Shown here: piece after piece, positions 35,470-46,003 of the stretch
Numbering within the stretch: position 1 is the stretch's first letter
How the letters are laid out: each line of letters starts with the position of its first letter
Origin: Scalesia atractyloides
Lineage: Eukaryota > Streptophyta > Magnoliopsida > Asterales > Asteraceae
Direction of reading: 5' to 3'
DNA length: 64,000 bases
NCBI GenBank assembly: GCA_947069175.1
Contig: CAMTDV010000002.1
Location: forward strand, 7,481,054 to 7,545,053
The notes under the pieces: generated by a model
Databases searched by the model: none
What the model was told of the DNA's origin: nothing
The model's input: only the letters and a program-made list of their open reading frames with translations
Made by a program: the position numbers and the translations under genes

Positions 35470-35780
35470 TTATGTCTCACACTCTATGACCACCTTCCCA
35501 GTAGCATGGCCCTCCATGCTCTTGGCCCAACCCTCTTCAGCCTGACTTAAAGAGTATCTCTAGTCGATTACGGTTTTAATTTTCCCTTCTTTCATCAAAT
35601 TCACAAGGCACTCGATCTCTTCCGCTTTCGGCACCACAATTAATGGCAGAATTTGCTTCTTCGAGAACGTGAGTTTGTTCACAGCATAGTTCCAAAGTGT
35701 ACCTCCACTCGGGTTTAAGTCGATTACTTTCCCAGTTGGTGTCAGGTTAGCCGTAAACGTTGACCACGGGATCCCAACGG
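35470..35780 (-). pseudogene. Quinone oxidoreductase-like pseudogene, 3' fragment
   Basis: Corresponds to the C-terminal third of the intact copy: IPWSTFTANLTPTGKVIDL, LWNYAVNKLTFSKKQILPL, then KTVID and a TAG where the intact gene has a Ser codon (TCG to TAG). After the stop the similarity continues through SLSQAEEGWAKSMEGHATGK to a TAA at 35470-35472. At 35780 the coding sequence is cut by the LTR starting TGTCACACC. The missing 5' part was not found beyond the retroelement, so it was lost or moved. Confidence 0.85.
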
Positions 35781-36787
35781 TGTCACACCCCGACCCGCAG
35801 CGGAATAAGATTCGGGGCATAATTGGGTTATCACCAAAGCTCATGATGTTTACTAAAATGTTTCATATTTATTAAATTCAAATTACAACTTAAATATCCA
35901 AATCAAAATTCATACAATTACAAGGAAATGAAACTATGTAACTAATTCAAAGCTTAAACTGGTTTATTCTTCTAGGCCTTCCTATGTGTTTCTTGCCTCA
36001 GCTGGATCACCTGTATCATGTGTAAAACGGGGGATATTTTGGGTCAACAAAAGTTGGCGAGTGAACCTTGATAAAACATTGTTATTAATTTCTTGTTTTA
36101 TTTAATATGGAAAATTTGTGCAATAATCACATGTGAGCAAACATATATAAGTAAACAAACACAAACCACTTGAATGAGTATATGATATGAATGATGATGA
36201 ATGTGAGATCAAGGCTCAATCAAACGGAGCCGATCTTATGAGGCACCTGATGCTCAACCCGTCTCCCACGGGGAACTGATGGGCCTAATGATATGCGTGC
36301 ACTGAAAATGAGAAATCCAAACTACATATAATCCACACAACAATTGATACACATTTGATCACGGATATGATGGATGCACAAGTGTTTAAATATAATAAAG
36401 AACTAAACGACACATGATACACCCCAAAACATGATTAAAACGGGGAATTGGTAGAGATTCACTCACATTGGGTGCGTTCTTTGATGACGTTGGATGCGCA
36501 CGAATTTTAGGATTTGATCGGCGAGGGAAAACTAGCCTAAAATAATAACGAAATGATTCGGTAAATTAATGGATTTTATTTGGGATTAATACTTTTAATT
36601 CATAATCTTAATAGGATTTTTAGATTTATTTTTGTGAGTTTAAGGAAATTTTCTAACTTTAAAAATCTTATTTTTAAGTATTTCTAAATAATTTTCTAAT
36701 TAAATAAATAAATAAAAAGAAATAAAAAATTTGACTTTTATGACCGTTGACCGTTGACCGGTCGGACTGTGTATTTATATGCGATGA

Positions 36788-36857
36788 GTGAGGTTCGAAC
36801 TCGGGACCTCTCGTATACGTGCACGCAGCTCTACCAACTGTGCTACGTGTCTAACCT
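36788..36857 (-). other. tRNA-like module T1 in the LTR
   Basis: In element sense it contains A box TAGCACAGTTGG (full fit to TRGCNNAGYNGG) and, 35-45 bases on, B box GAGTTCGAACC (fit to GWTCRANNC). A T-arm-like GAG/CTC stem encloses TTCGAA. The acceptor stem and anticodon stem are not convincing, so this is tRNA-derived or tRNA-mimicking, not a tRNA gene. Confidence 0.6.
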
Positions 36858-36944
36858 GAAATATTCTCTGTTTTAATTATATTTATATACTAATTAATTT
36901 TAAACTTATTTGATTTTTTAAAAATGATTTATATGGCCGAACCG

Positions 36945-37022
36945 GTTGCAGGGACCCGGAGTCGAACTCGGGTCCTTTGGTTCGAGTGCGCACAGCCCAA
37001 CCAGTTGGGCTGTGTGTCAAAT
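36945..37022 (-). other. tRNA-like module T2 in the LTR
   Basis: In element sense: a D-arm-like hairpin AGCCCAACTGGTTGGGCT (A-box-like, first base off consensus), then GGACCCGAGTTCGACTCCGG, a perfect 7-bp stem around a TTCGA loop matching a B box. It shares its GACACA lead-in with T1 and T3. Confidence 0.55.
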
Positions 37023-37114
37023 CTGTTTAACTTATGGTTTATATTACTCTTATAAACATTCTGTGACTTGATCTGATTAAGTTTTAAAAATGTTGGTTTT
37101 ATTTCTGAAAGTCG

Positions 37115-37192
37115 GTAACGTGTGCGATTCGAACCCGGGACGTGTGTATTGTTTGTGCACACAGTCCACCGCTGGACTGTGTGTCTAACCCG
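37115..37192 (-). other. tRNA-like module T3 in the LTR
   Basis: In element sense: CGGGTTAGACACACAGTCC lead-in, hairpin CAGTCCAGCGGTGGACTG (A-box-like), and B box GGGTTCGAATC. T1, T2 and T3 are spaced about 160-170 bp apart with similar TTTAATTATA-type linkers, so they probably arose by internal duplication. Confidence 0.55.
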
Positions 37193-37905
37193 TTCGAATA
37201 TCCAGCTTTAATTATACTTATACTTATACTCGACTTCATCTTCTTCGTTTAAGAATACAGAACAGTGAAATCCGACTGTTCTTGTTTAATCGTTCACGAC
37301 CTATACTTGATTGAAATGGACAGAGAAACTAAATGATATGGTATACCAGAACAGCGGGTTTGCTTCGGTTTTCCGGCAAGTGTCGTCGGCTCTGATTTGC
37401 GATGTCCGACTGTATGAACTGTTTAACAGTTTTGATTATTGATTTGAATGATTAAAACATAAATTAAGAGATAGCAGAGAAGTTTAGACAGTTATACCGA
37501 TTGATGAATGAATACGGTTTTCTGACGATCGATTCCGGCGAAGTTCCGGCGAAATTGAAATTCTCCGGCGACGAGCTAAAGCTTCGAAAGAGTGAGCGGT
37601 TCTGAGCGAAAGGATTTCCGGAAGATTGAATGGGTATTTATGGGGAATAACTGAATGAATTGGGTCCGATTTTGGGTCTTGATTCGCGGTCAAAGGTTTT
37701 CCGGCGGTTATGACCGAGATTGATGGTTAGACATCGGTTATAACCGATGTCGAAGTCGGTTAACGTGTTTTAGTCAAAAGGAAAATGGCAAGAATTGCGG
37801 ATTGCCTATTTTTCCGGTGACGACTAGTCTGGGCGCGCTGATTACTGGATTTGATTTTCGGGTTTTATTATAAGTCTTATTTGTTTCCTTGATTATCACA
37901 AAAGC

Positions 37906-37977
37906 AGTGTGTGGCGGAGCGGTGTGTTATGTGTTTTGGGTTGTGGGTGACCCGGGTTCGAAACCCGGTGTCTCCAT
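37906..37977 (+). other. tRNA-like module T4 in the LTR (opposite strand)
   Basis: On the plus strand: A box TGGCGGAGCGG and B box GGGTTCGAAACCC within an ACCCGGGTTCGAAACCCGGT hairpin, then TGTCTCCA. It lies in U3, antisense to the element, upstream of the TATA-like box. Confidence 0.6.
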
Positions 37978-38194
37978 ATTCTTTTTAATTCATTATTTTT
38001 TTGTTATTTAATAATTATGTTTTAAAACTCTAATATATATATTAATTATGTATTGTTTAAAATTAATTTGAGCAATAAATACGCAATGAAAAATTATAAC
38101 TGGATATTTGATTAATAAACGAAGCGGGTTTTGAAAACCCGTTTTTCGAGGAATGTTACAGTATCCCCTACTTTTAGAAATTTCGTCCCGAAAT

Positions 38195-38497
38195 TTAAGT
38201 AGTAGTGGTAACAGGAAAAAGATGTGGGTATTTCTCGCGCATTGAGTCTTCACGTTCCCAAGTAAACTCAGGTCCTCGTTTTGACTCCCAACGTACCCTG
38301 ACAATTGGAATACGACTTCGTCTTAAACGCTTCTCTCCGAAGTCCATGATTTCTACTGGTCTTTCAATGAAGTGCATAGATTCATCGATCTGAATGTCTT
38401 CAAGAGGAATATGGAGGTTTTCATCGGCGAGGCACTTCTTCAAGTTTGATACGTGGAATGTGGGATGAATTCTGTTAATATTCTCGTATACGTGCAC
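38195..38497 (-). pseudogene. Integrase C-terminus with chromodomain (copy A)
   Basis: Shows HPTFHVSNLKKCLADENL, VEIMDFGEKRLRRSRIPIV, RVRWESKRGPEFTWERE and REKYPHLF, then a stop: the chromodomain tail of a Tekay-type pol. The frame is intact over this stretch, unlike copy B at 39834. Upstream it runs straight into the duplicated LTR block near 38480. Confidence 0.85.
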
Positions 38498-39833
38498 GCA
38501 GCTCTACCAACTGTGCTACGTGTCTAACCCGAAATATTCTCTGTTTTAATTATATTTATATACTAATTAATTTTAAACTTATTTGATTTTTTAAAAATGA
38601 TTTATATGGCCGAACCGGTTGCAGGGACCCGGAGCCGAACTCGGGTCCTTTGGTTCGAGTGCGCACAGCCCAACCAGTTGGGCTGTGTGTCAAATCTGTT
38701 TAACTTATGGTTTATATTACTCTTATAAACATTCTGTGACTTGATCTGATTAAGTTTTAAAAATGTTGGTTTTATTTCTGAAAGTCGGTAACGTGTGCGA
38801 TTCGAACCCGGGACGTGTGTATTGTTTGTGCACACAGTCCACCGCTGGACTGTGTGTCTAACCCGTTCGAATATCCAGTTTTAATTATACTTATACTTAT
38901 ACTCGACTTCATCTTCTTCGTTTAAGAATACAGAACAGTGAAATCCGACTGTTCTTGTTTAATCGTTCACGACCTATACTTGATTGAAATGGACAGAGAA
39001 ATTAAATGATATGGTATACCAGAACAGCGGGTTTGCTTCGGTTTTCCGGCAAGTGTCGTCGGCTCTGATTTGCGATGTCCGACTGTATGAACTGTTTAAC
39101 AGTTTTGATTATTGATTTGAACGATTAAAACATAAATTAAGAGATAGCAGAGAAGTTTAGACAGTTATACCGATTGATGAATGAATACGGTTTTCTGACG
39201 ATCGATTCCGGCGAAGTTCCGGCGAAATTGAAATTCTCCGGCGACGAGCTAAAGCTTCGAAAGAGTGAGCGGTTCTGAGCGAAAGGATTTCCGGAAGATT
39301 GAATGGGTATTTATAGGGAATAACTGAATGAATTGGGTCCGATTTTGGGTCTTGATTCGCGGTCAAAGGTTTTCCGGCGGTTATGACCGAGATTGATGGT
39401 TAGACATCGGTTATAACCGATGTCGAAGTCGGTTAACGTGTTTTAGTCAAAAGGAAAATGGCAAGAATTGCGGATTGCCTATTTTTCCGGTGACGACTAG
39501 TCTGGGCGCGCTGATTACTGGATTTGATTTTCGGGTTTTATTATAAGTCTTATTTGTTTCCTTGATTATCACAAAAGCAGTGTGTGGCGGAGCGGTGTGT
39601 TATGTGTTTTGGGTTGTGGGTGACCCGGGTTCGAAACCCGGTGTCTCCATATTCTTTTTAATTCATTATTTTTTTGTTATTTAATAATTATGTTTTAAAA
39701 CTCTAATATATATATTAATTATGTATTGTTTAAAATTAATTTGAGCAATAAATACGCAATGAAAAATTATAACTGGATATTTGATTAATAAACGAAGCGG
39801 GTTTTGAAAACCCGTTTTTCGAGGAATGTTACA
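38482..39833 (-). repeat. Partial LTR created by a 1673-bp tandem duplication
   Basis: Repeats 36809-38160 with no net indel (constant offset 1673). About six differences were counted by eye, all C/T or G/A. It includes full copies of tRNA-like modules T2 (38618-38695), T3 (38788-38865) and T4 (39579-39650) and the A-box half of T1. Confidence 0.9.
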
Positions 39834-40150
39834 GTATCCCCTACTTTTAGAAATTTCGTCCCAAATTTAAGTAGTAGTGGTAACAGGAAAAAGATGTGGG
39901 TATTTCTCGCGCATTGAGTCTTCAGTTCCCAAGTAAACTCGGTCCTCGTTTTGACTCCCAACGTACCCTGACAATTGGAATACGACTTCGTCTTAAACGC
40001 TCTCTCCGAAGTCCATGATTTCTACTGGTTTTCAATGAAGTGCATAGATTCATCGATCTGAATTCTTCTAGAGGAATATGGAGGTTTTCATCGGGAGGAC
40101 TTCTTCAAGTTTGATACGTGGAATGTGGGATGAATTCTGTTTGATCTTCT
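39834..40150 (-). pseudogene. Integrase C-terminus/chromodomain (copy B), deletion-riddled
   Basis: Corresponds to 38161-38477 but lacks at least eight single bases in about 310 bp (for example CCCGAAA to CCCAAA, TCACGTT to TCAGTT, CTCAGGT to CTCGGT). The reading frame is therefore destroyed. The adjoining LTR copy shows no such deletions. Confidence 0.85.
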
Positions 40151-40511
40151 GGTAGGTCAAGCTTGTATGCTATAGGACCTTCTACCTTCGAGTATCTTGA
40201 AGGTTCTAGTAGCTGTTGGTGCTAGCTTGCCTTTGGCTAAACTGAATTCTAAAAGTTATTGGCACTTTTAAAAGTACTTGATCCCCAATGTCAAACTCAG
40301 GGCTTTCGTTTTTGCAGGTACTCATTTTGACGACCTTGTGAGCGCTAAAGTTGTTTCGAATTTGAATGACCTTGTCGTTGTTTCTTGATTAATTTGAGTT
40401 GATTTGTGATTCCCCAATTTGTGCAACATTACTGATCGAACCGGGACGGATTTGCCACAATAGCTTCGAAAGGGCCATGCCGATACTTGAATATAGTATG
40501 TTTTAGAAAAT

Positions 40512-41298
40512 TCAACTAATGTAGTTAGCGTCCATTTCCTTTAGAAGTCTATGACACATGCTTCGTAAGATGTCTTCGAGAGTTTGGATGGTGCATTCAG
40601 ATTGTCCATCAGTTTGAGGATGAAAAGCGGTACCGAGGTCTAATCGTGTACCCAAGGCGGTTTGTACGGTTCGTGAAGTGAAACGACCATCACGGTCTGA
40701 AATGATGCTTAAAGGTACACCATGACGGCTTACGATCTCGCTGATGTATATACGAGCTAACTTCTCGTTTTTTAAGTCCTCGCGAATCGGTATGAAGTGA
40801 GCTGATATTGTAAGACGATCGATTATTACCCATATAGTGTCATGCCCACTGGAGGTGCGAGGTAACCCGGTAATGAAATCCATGGTTATGTTTTCCACTT
40901 CCATACAGGTATTTCGGGTTGGACTAGAAGTCCTGAAGGTCTTTGATGTTCATTTTTTACTTTGGAACAGGTAAGGCACTTGGAAACAAAAACAGCAATA
41001 TCCTTTTTCATGCCTGGCCACCAGTAGGTGTATCGTAGGTCTTGATACATCTTGTCGGTTCCTGGGTGTACAGAGTATCGTGTTTTGTGCGCCTCATTCA
41101 TGAGGAAATCACGAAGGTTATCGCGATCAGGAATCCATATGCGATTTAAATAGTATAGAATACTGTCGGATTTAGTTTCGATTTTGAGTTCAACTCCACA
41201 TGACAGCTCATTGCGTACGTCATTTTCTGTTACAGAAACATGTTGAGCTGCTCGGATTCGATCTTTGATGTCGGTTATGATTTGCGAACAGAGAAGAC
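40512..41298 (-). pseudogene. Integrase zinc-binding and catalytic domains
   Basis: Zinc-binding part: NEAHKTRYSVHPG, KCLTCSKVKNEHQRPSG. Core: Asp in ITMDFITGLPRTSSG, Asp in SIISDRDGRFTSR, Glu in DGQSECTIQTLEDIL. A short in-frame loss follows FTSR. The two parts lie in different frames (overlap near 40890), so a frameshift separates them. The 5' end is cut within the linker to RNase H. Confidence 0.85.
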
Positions 41299-41332
41299 GA
41301 ATGGAGTATGTATGTATATACACATATATATA

Positions 41333-41799
41333 GGGGAATATTCATTTAAGAATAAATTTTACGTAAGAAAAAAAACATAATGGTAAAATATTAAATAATT
41401 TATAACTTCTCTCATTAATTATTTTATCTCTCGTTAATAAAAAAACATTATATTCTAAACATTTCAAAATTTATCCTACATATATATTATTCTTATCGGA
41501 ATTTACCATACGCACATGTAAATTTACCCTACACATTTCAAAATTTATCCTACACATACTAAAATTTATCCTACACATGTGGAAAATTGTCTTTCACCAT
41601 AAATTATTTTATCTTGAAAAAGTATATTAAAAAATGAGTTACAAGTTTAATTAATTAGCTAATTAATGACAATTATAAATTTACCTATATTCGTTTTTTT
41701 ATAATATTAAATACACACATTAAATGAAGTAAATGAAGAATTTCTATTGTTTAAAAGTTATTATTTTTATTCTTACAAAAAAAATTCTCATTTGAACTC
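41333..41799. mobile_element. Small TIR element bounded by (TA)n tracts (E0)
   Basis: Imperfect inverted ends: AGGGGAATATTCATTTAAGA on the left and, read inward from the right, TTGGAGAGTTCAAATGAGA. It sits between TATATATATA on the left and a long (AT)n run (41803-41830) on the right. The right end resembles that of the larger element E3 (55500). The interior is AT-rich and noncoding. Confidence 0.5.
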
Positions 41800-41830
<31 letters not shown>

Positions 41831-41832
<2 letters not shown>

Positions 41833-42680
41833 GATGAAAAGAAGTTTATTAAATTTGTTATTTTAGGTTTTAACTTTTATTTATTTTTGCATTTTCTGGT
41901 TTAGGCAAGTCAAAACTTATAATGGTACTTTTAGGTGTTTTATTTTGCTGTAAAGAAAAATACGTTTATTAAGAGAAGCAAACGACTCGAACTGGAATTC
42001 CCAAAAGAAAAATACAAGTATTCCAAAAAACAAACCTGCTAAAGTTTAAACAAGATAAAATTAAAAACAAAACAAAACATTTCAGCTAGAAATCGATTTT
42101 TCTAATTGCATCTTACTCTATTTTCCATTTACATTCTACTGCATGGTATTTAGTTAATTTGGCCAATGTGAGTATATATTCTTGTCTCTTAATTGGAGGT
42201 GTTCGTTCAATTCTAAATAAGGAATAAATTAAAATAAATTTGATGTAAATTAGGAGTGAGTAAGGGGGACGGGGCACCAAGATTAAGTGGCTTCGAGTAC
42301 ACCTTCTCTTATATGCAGTAGCACACCGCCGCCGGTCCTGTGGGTACTGGGTAGTGCCCTGTGGGTAGGGGTTGGTCTTTGTACAAACTGAAAGGTTAAG
42401 TGTGTGGGTATGAGAGAGTTGTGTGTGTGGGAGGGGGGGGGGGGGGGGGGGGGGGAAATGGTGAGGTCCATGGTTAGGGGATGCTAGTAAATCGGGTAGG
42501 AAATGGTAGTGGATGATTTAAGTGACGTGACATGACAAGACAGGATTGGCAGGACTTATAGTGTGATTTACAGGGCTAGCCCTGAGCATGAGCCTGGTGA
42601 ACGCTAACTCAGGGCCAAAAACATAAAAGGGTCCGCAAAAATGATATGTTATATATAATTAAAACATAACGAATTAACAA
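41831..42680. other. Unassigned, with a 23-base G tract
   Basis: No gene is recognised. From about 42245 to 42570 the sequence is G-rich and low-complexity, with a homopolymer of 23 G at 42433-42455, TGTGTGTG runs, and a GACGTGACATGACAAGACAG string typical of a dispersed non-autonomous element. At 42572-42640 CAGGGCTAGCCCTGAGC forms an inverted repeat. Confidence 0.4.
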
Positions 42681-42757
42681 CTATAGTCTAGTGGTTGCAG
42701 GGTTGACTTTTAACGTATTGGTCTAAGGTTTAAGTCTAACTGTGACAGTTTTTTAAT
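42681..42757 (+). mobile_element. tRNA-related (SINE-like) segment
   Basis: TAGTCTAGTGG fits a Pol III A box; AAGGTTTAAGTCT about 45 bases on resembles a B box; a run of six T follows. It could be the head of a SINE. No tail or flanking repeat was defined. Confidence 0.35.
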
Positions 42758-43441
42758 ACTTTTCTCTTTGATGCTGTAATGTGTCTCATTGTTTCTATAT
42801 TTTTTTCTTCTCTCTCCTGTCTTGCATTGTGTCACCAGGTTTTGTGAATTGTTGATTTCTATTCGGTTAATCTGAATTTGTTTAGTATATGGTTTTGGGT
42901 TTGCTTTTCAAATGGTTACTTTTATGTCTATTGTGTTGAGAAAAATCAAAGTTGGCACATGCAACAATAACGCAACAACGGCCCAATTTTTTGTTTTACA
43001 AGGACGGGTAAGGTCCGGGTTTTTTCTTACTCAGACTCTAAAATTTTTTTAACATCTTTGAAGACGACCTTGATGATTTAAGTTCCCCTTCCCCTAACTG
43101 TTACCTTAAAAAATAGTTAATTTTGACTATAGTCACACTAACCAGAGTTCAAAGTCATGACAATTTGAATACAAGACTTTTAACAAAACATTAAATTTTA
43201 ATTTTATGTGAATAAAACATCAAACATAATTAATGTACTATTTTTTGTGGGAGGGGCTGTCAATCATATTTTTTTTGTTTCACTAATTTATCTTTTAATG
43301 AAGTTTTCTTATTTTTTTTATAAGGATCCTAATTATACCATAATGTTTATAACATTAAAATTCAACTTAAAAAATAATTCTATGAATTTTAAGTTATGTG
43401 ATACCATTAACTTGAAGCACGCGTACTAAACTTAGACAATT
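42758..43441. other. AT-rich intergenic DNA
   Basis: No gene, repeat or transposon boundary was recognised. Confidence 0.4.
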
Positions 43442-43449
43442 GTTCTCAC

Positions 43450-44000
43450 TAGAGGTCCAAAAGTGAACCGTACCGGGAACCGGTTTTTTTAATACCTGGG
43501 TATTATATATCTGAAATCGAAACAGACCGTACCCGTAGAGTATAGATAGGGTATGTATTTTGATCTTAATACCTGGAACCCAAACCGATCATACCCGATT
43601 AATACCCGAAATCAGACAAGAACCGGAACCGGAACCGATTATACCTGACTATACCCGATACATGATTCTAATATATTTCTTTTAAATTTATATTAGTGCA
43701 TTTATTTTAGTTTTATTACATTATACAATGCACATTTAATAATAATAAATAAACAAAAATACGATAAAATAGGGTAATAAAAACGCAATAGAGTATTAAA
43801 AATCCGAAAATATAAAACTAAAAAACATGGAAATAGGGTATAAAAAACCTAATACCCGGTTTCTTAAGAACCGGAACTAAATCCTAAACGGAACCGGAAC
43901 CGAACCGGCTATAACAATAACCGGTTTCAACCCTAAAAACGAGAAAACCGATTCCATAAACGAAACCGATTATTAAAAATACATGGTTTGTACACCTCTA
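43450..44000. mobile_element. hAT-like MITE with perfect 8-bp target duplication
   Basis: TIRs TAGAGGTCCAAAAG and, inward from the right, TAGAGGTGTACAAA; flanks are identical, GTTCTCAC at 43442-43449 and 44001-44008. The 551-bp interior is full of ACCGGAACCGGAACCG and ATACCCGAT strings in both orientations and encodes nothing. TIR and duplication length fit the hAT superfamily. Confidence 0.88.
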
Positions 44001-44055
44001 GTTCTCACTATGTGTATCGGATTTTATAAACAGAAAATAAAAATCTAAAAATAAA

Positions 44056-45395
44056 GAGTAAATTGCACAAAACATCCTTTACGTTTCCTCAAACTTGCAG
44101 GTTCCAGCCTTTATGTTTAAAACTTACTAGAAACATCCTTTAAGTTTATTTTTATTGCTGGTTCAATCTTTTACGACTAACCAAGTTAATTACATCAGTT
44201 ATATTCCCTCACATGCGTAACATGAGAGGGTATATTCGTAATTTTGGTTGATATTCTTATAAAACCCACTAAAAACACAATGCCATTCAATCCAAAACCC
44301 TCTCTGTATGAAACCCTTCCCGAACGATCTTCACTTACTAACCGTGTCTGACCACCCACAAAATTCTGATCATCACTCTCTAACCAAGTCCGATCAATCC
44401 CCAATCATTTGATCGAACTTGTAGATCCCCAATCATTTGATCAAGTTGGCTAAAGTTAATCGGGTTTTACTAAGTTAACCCATAAACAACCTTGAACTGG
44501 TCAACTGAATTAATAGGTTGACTGTATTGAGTCACCTCCAAATGATCTTAGAACTCGATCCCATGTTTCGTCATCACACCACTGCCATACCCGTAACAAC
44601 ATCAACAACCACCATTCAACTCCACTGATCGGATCAGTGACCCGCAGTCCCGCACCCAAAGTTTCCACAAAATAATCGAGGAGATTTTATGTAACCAACG
44701 AAAGGAAACAAAAGGCGTCGAGAGAGTAACCTGTTATGCCAGAATAATATTGTCGTCGACATCGCCGGAAATCGTTCAACTCCATGACCATTGGAAACCA
44801 CCATCTAAAACCCACCTCCAAAAGACCACCAACCTCCACCATGTACTTCTGTTGTAAACCACTTATCACCACCGTAGCTCCGGCGGTCTTCACCATAAAA
44901 AAACGACTATCTCAGTCATCACACCATCGACGCTGATAATCTTTGTCATCCGTCTTCGTTGCCGAAAAGACCGGCCAGTTTCTCTCTCTATCCTCCTCTC
45001 ACTGCATCCGGTTTCTCTCTCTCTCTCTAAGATGCCTCTCCCTCTATCTCTACTACTGAACTTTCTCTCTCTTCTAATCTTGAATGGCTGTGATTATAAA
45101 CATGTGAAAGAAAAAAAAAGGGAACATGTATGGGATTTACAGGGATTGGTGAAGCTTACACAAGAAGATAGAATACATAAAGAGGGTTTTATAAGAATAT
45201 CAACCAAAATTACGAATATACCCTCACATGTTATGCATGTTAGGGAATATAACTGATGAAATTAACTTGGTTAGTCGTAAAGGATTGAACCAGCAACAAA
45301 AATAAACTTAAAGGATGTTTTTAGCAAGTTTTAAACATAAAGGCTGGAACCTGTAAGTTTGAGGAAACTTAAAGGATGTTTTGTGCAATTTACTC
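44056..45395. mobile_element. MULE-like element with TIRs of about 215 bp and perfect 9-bp duplication
   Basis: Ends GAGTAAATTGCACAAAACAT in inverted orientation, nearly identical over about 215 bp (through TTGGTTGATATTCTTATAAA). Flanks are both AAAAATAAA (44047-44055, 45396-45404). The 1340-bp element is non-autonomous. Its interior (44285-45165) is GC-richer with CCACC runs and a 69-codon minus-strand frame (44687-44896) that I do not recognise. Confidence 0.92.
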
Positions 45396-45404
45396 AAAAA
45401 TAAA

Positions 45405-46003
45405 GTTATTGATTCTATTATTATTAATAATATAATAATAGCAACTTTTTTATTTTTGTTAAATGGTTCAAACGTAAACACTTACACAAATTTAAAAGAA
45501 AAAATTATCGTTTACCCTTCACTAAAAAAATTTAGATCGTTATAAATTTATAAAAAGCTAATAACTTTAGTATTCTGCACAAAGTTGAAGTCTATATATT
45601 TAGGTAATTTTACAAACAAATAAATGAATAATGTTTATATACTACGGTGTAAACTCATGTAACTTACAAGCAATACAAGTAAATTGTTATACCCAAAATA
45701 AAACTAATGTTGAATTGCGTAGTTCTATGTATAATATGCTATAAGTAATTGTTAAGTTAAATATGACTTGCTTATGTTGTCATACAATATTGTATACTTA
45801 AAAAGTGTCAATATGCTAAACAATAAAATTAGATACGCATACGATGAGTTCAAATTTAATTTAATATATATAATTGTACAACCTCTATAAATATATAGAG
45901 CTTTTATTTTATTTTTTATTTTTATGATTTAGACTTTTAGTGGTATTCTTTGTTTTTAATTTTTTTATTGGTATTATCTTAACCTATATTGATATTCAAT
46001 TTG
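45405..46003. other. AT-rich intergenic DNA
   Basis: No gene or clear repeat was seen. Confidence 0.4.

Larger units (their letters stand above)
35781..38160 (-). repeat. LTR (3' LTR of the minus-strand element)
   Basis: 2380 bp; on the plus strand TGTCACACCCCGACCCGCAG ... GAGGAATGTTACA. In element orientation it runs TGTAACATTCC...GGGGTGTGACA. The TATA-like box is near 37635-37642 (CATAAATA; TATAAATA in the part copy near 39308). It carries four tRNA-like modules. The 69-codon frame at 37484-37693 spans the predicted start region and is not a known protein. Confidence 0.85.
35781..41298 (-). mobile_element. Truncated Tekay-type retrotransposon, minus strand
   Basis: From left to right: the 3' LTR (35781-38160), the pol C-terminus with chromodomain, a second part-LTR (38482-39833), a second pol C-terminus, and the integrase core and zinc-binding domains to about 41298. 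There the element stops at a TA-rich tract. RT, PR, gag, 5' LTR and primer site are absent. The duplicated block 36809-38477 explains the second LTR. It inserted into the quinone oxidoreductase copy next to AACGG; no matching duplication is possible because the far end is lost. Confidence 0.85.
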
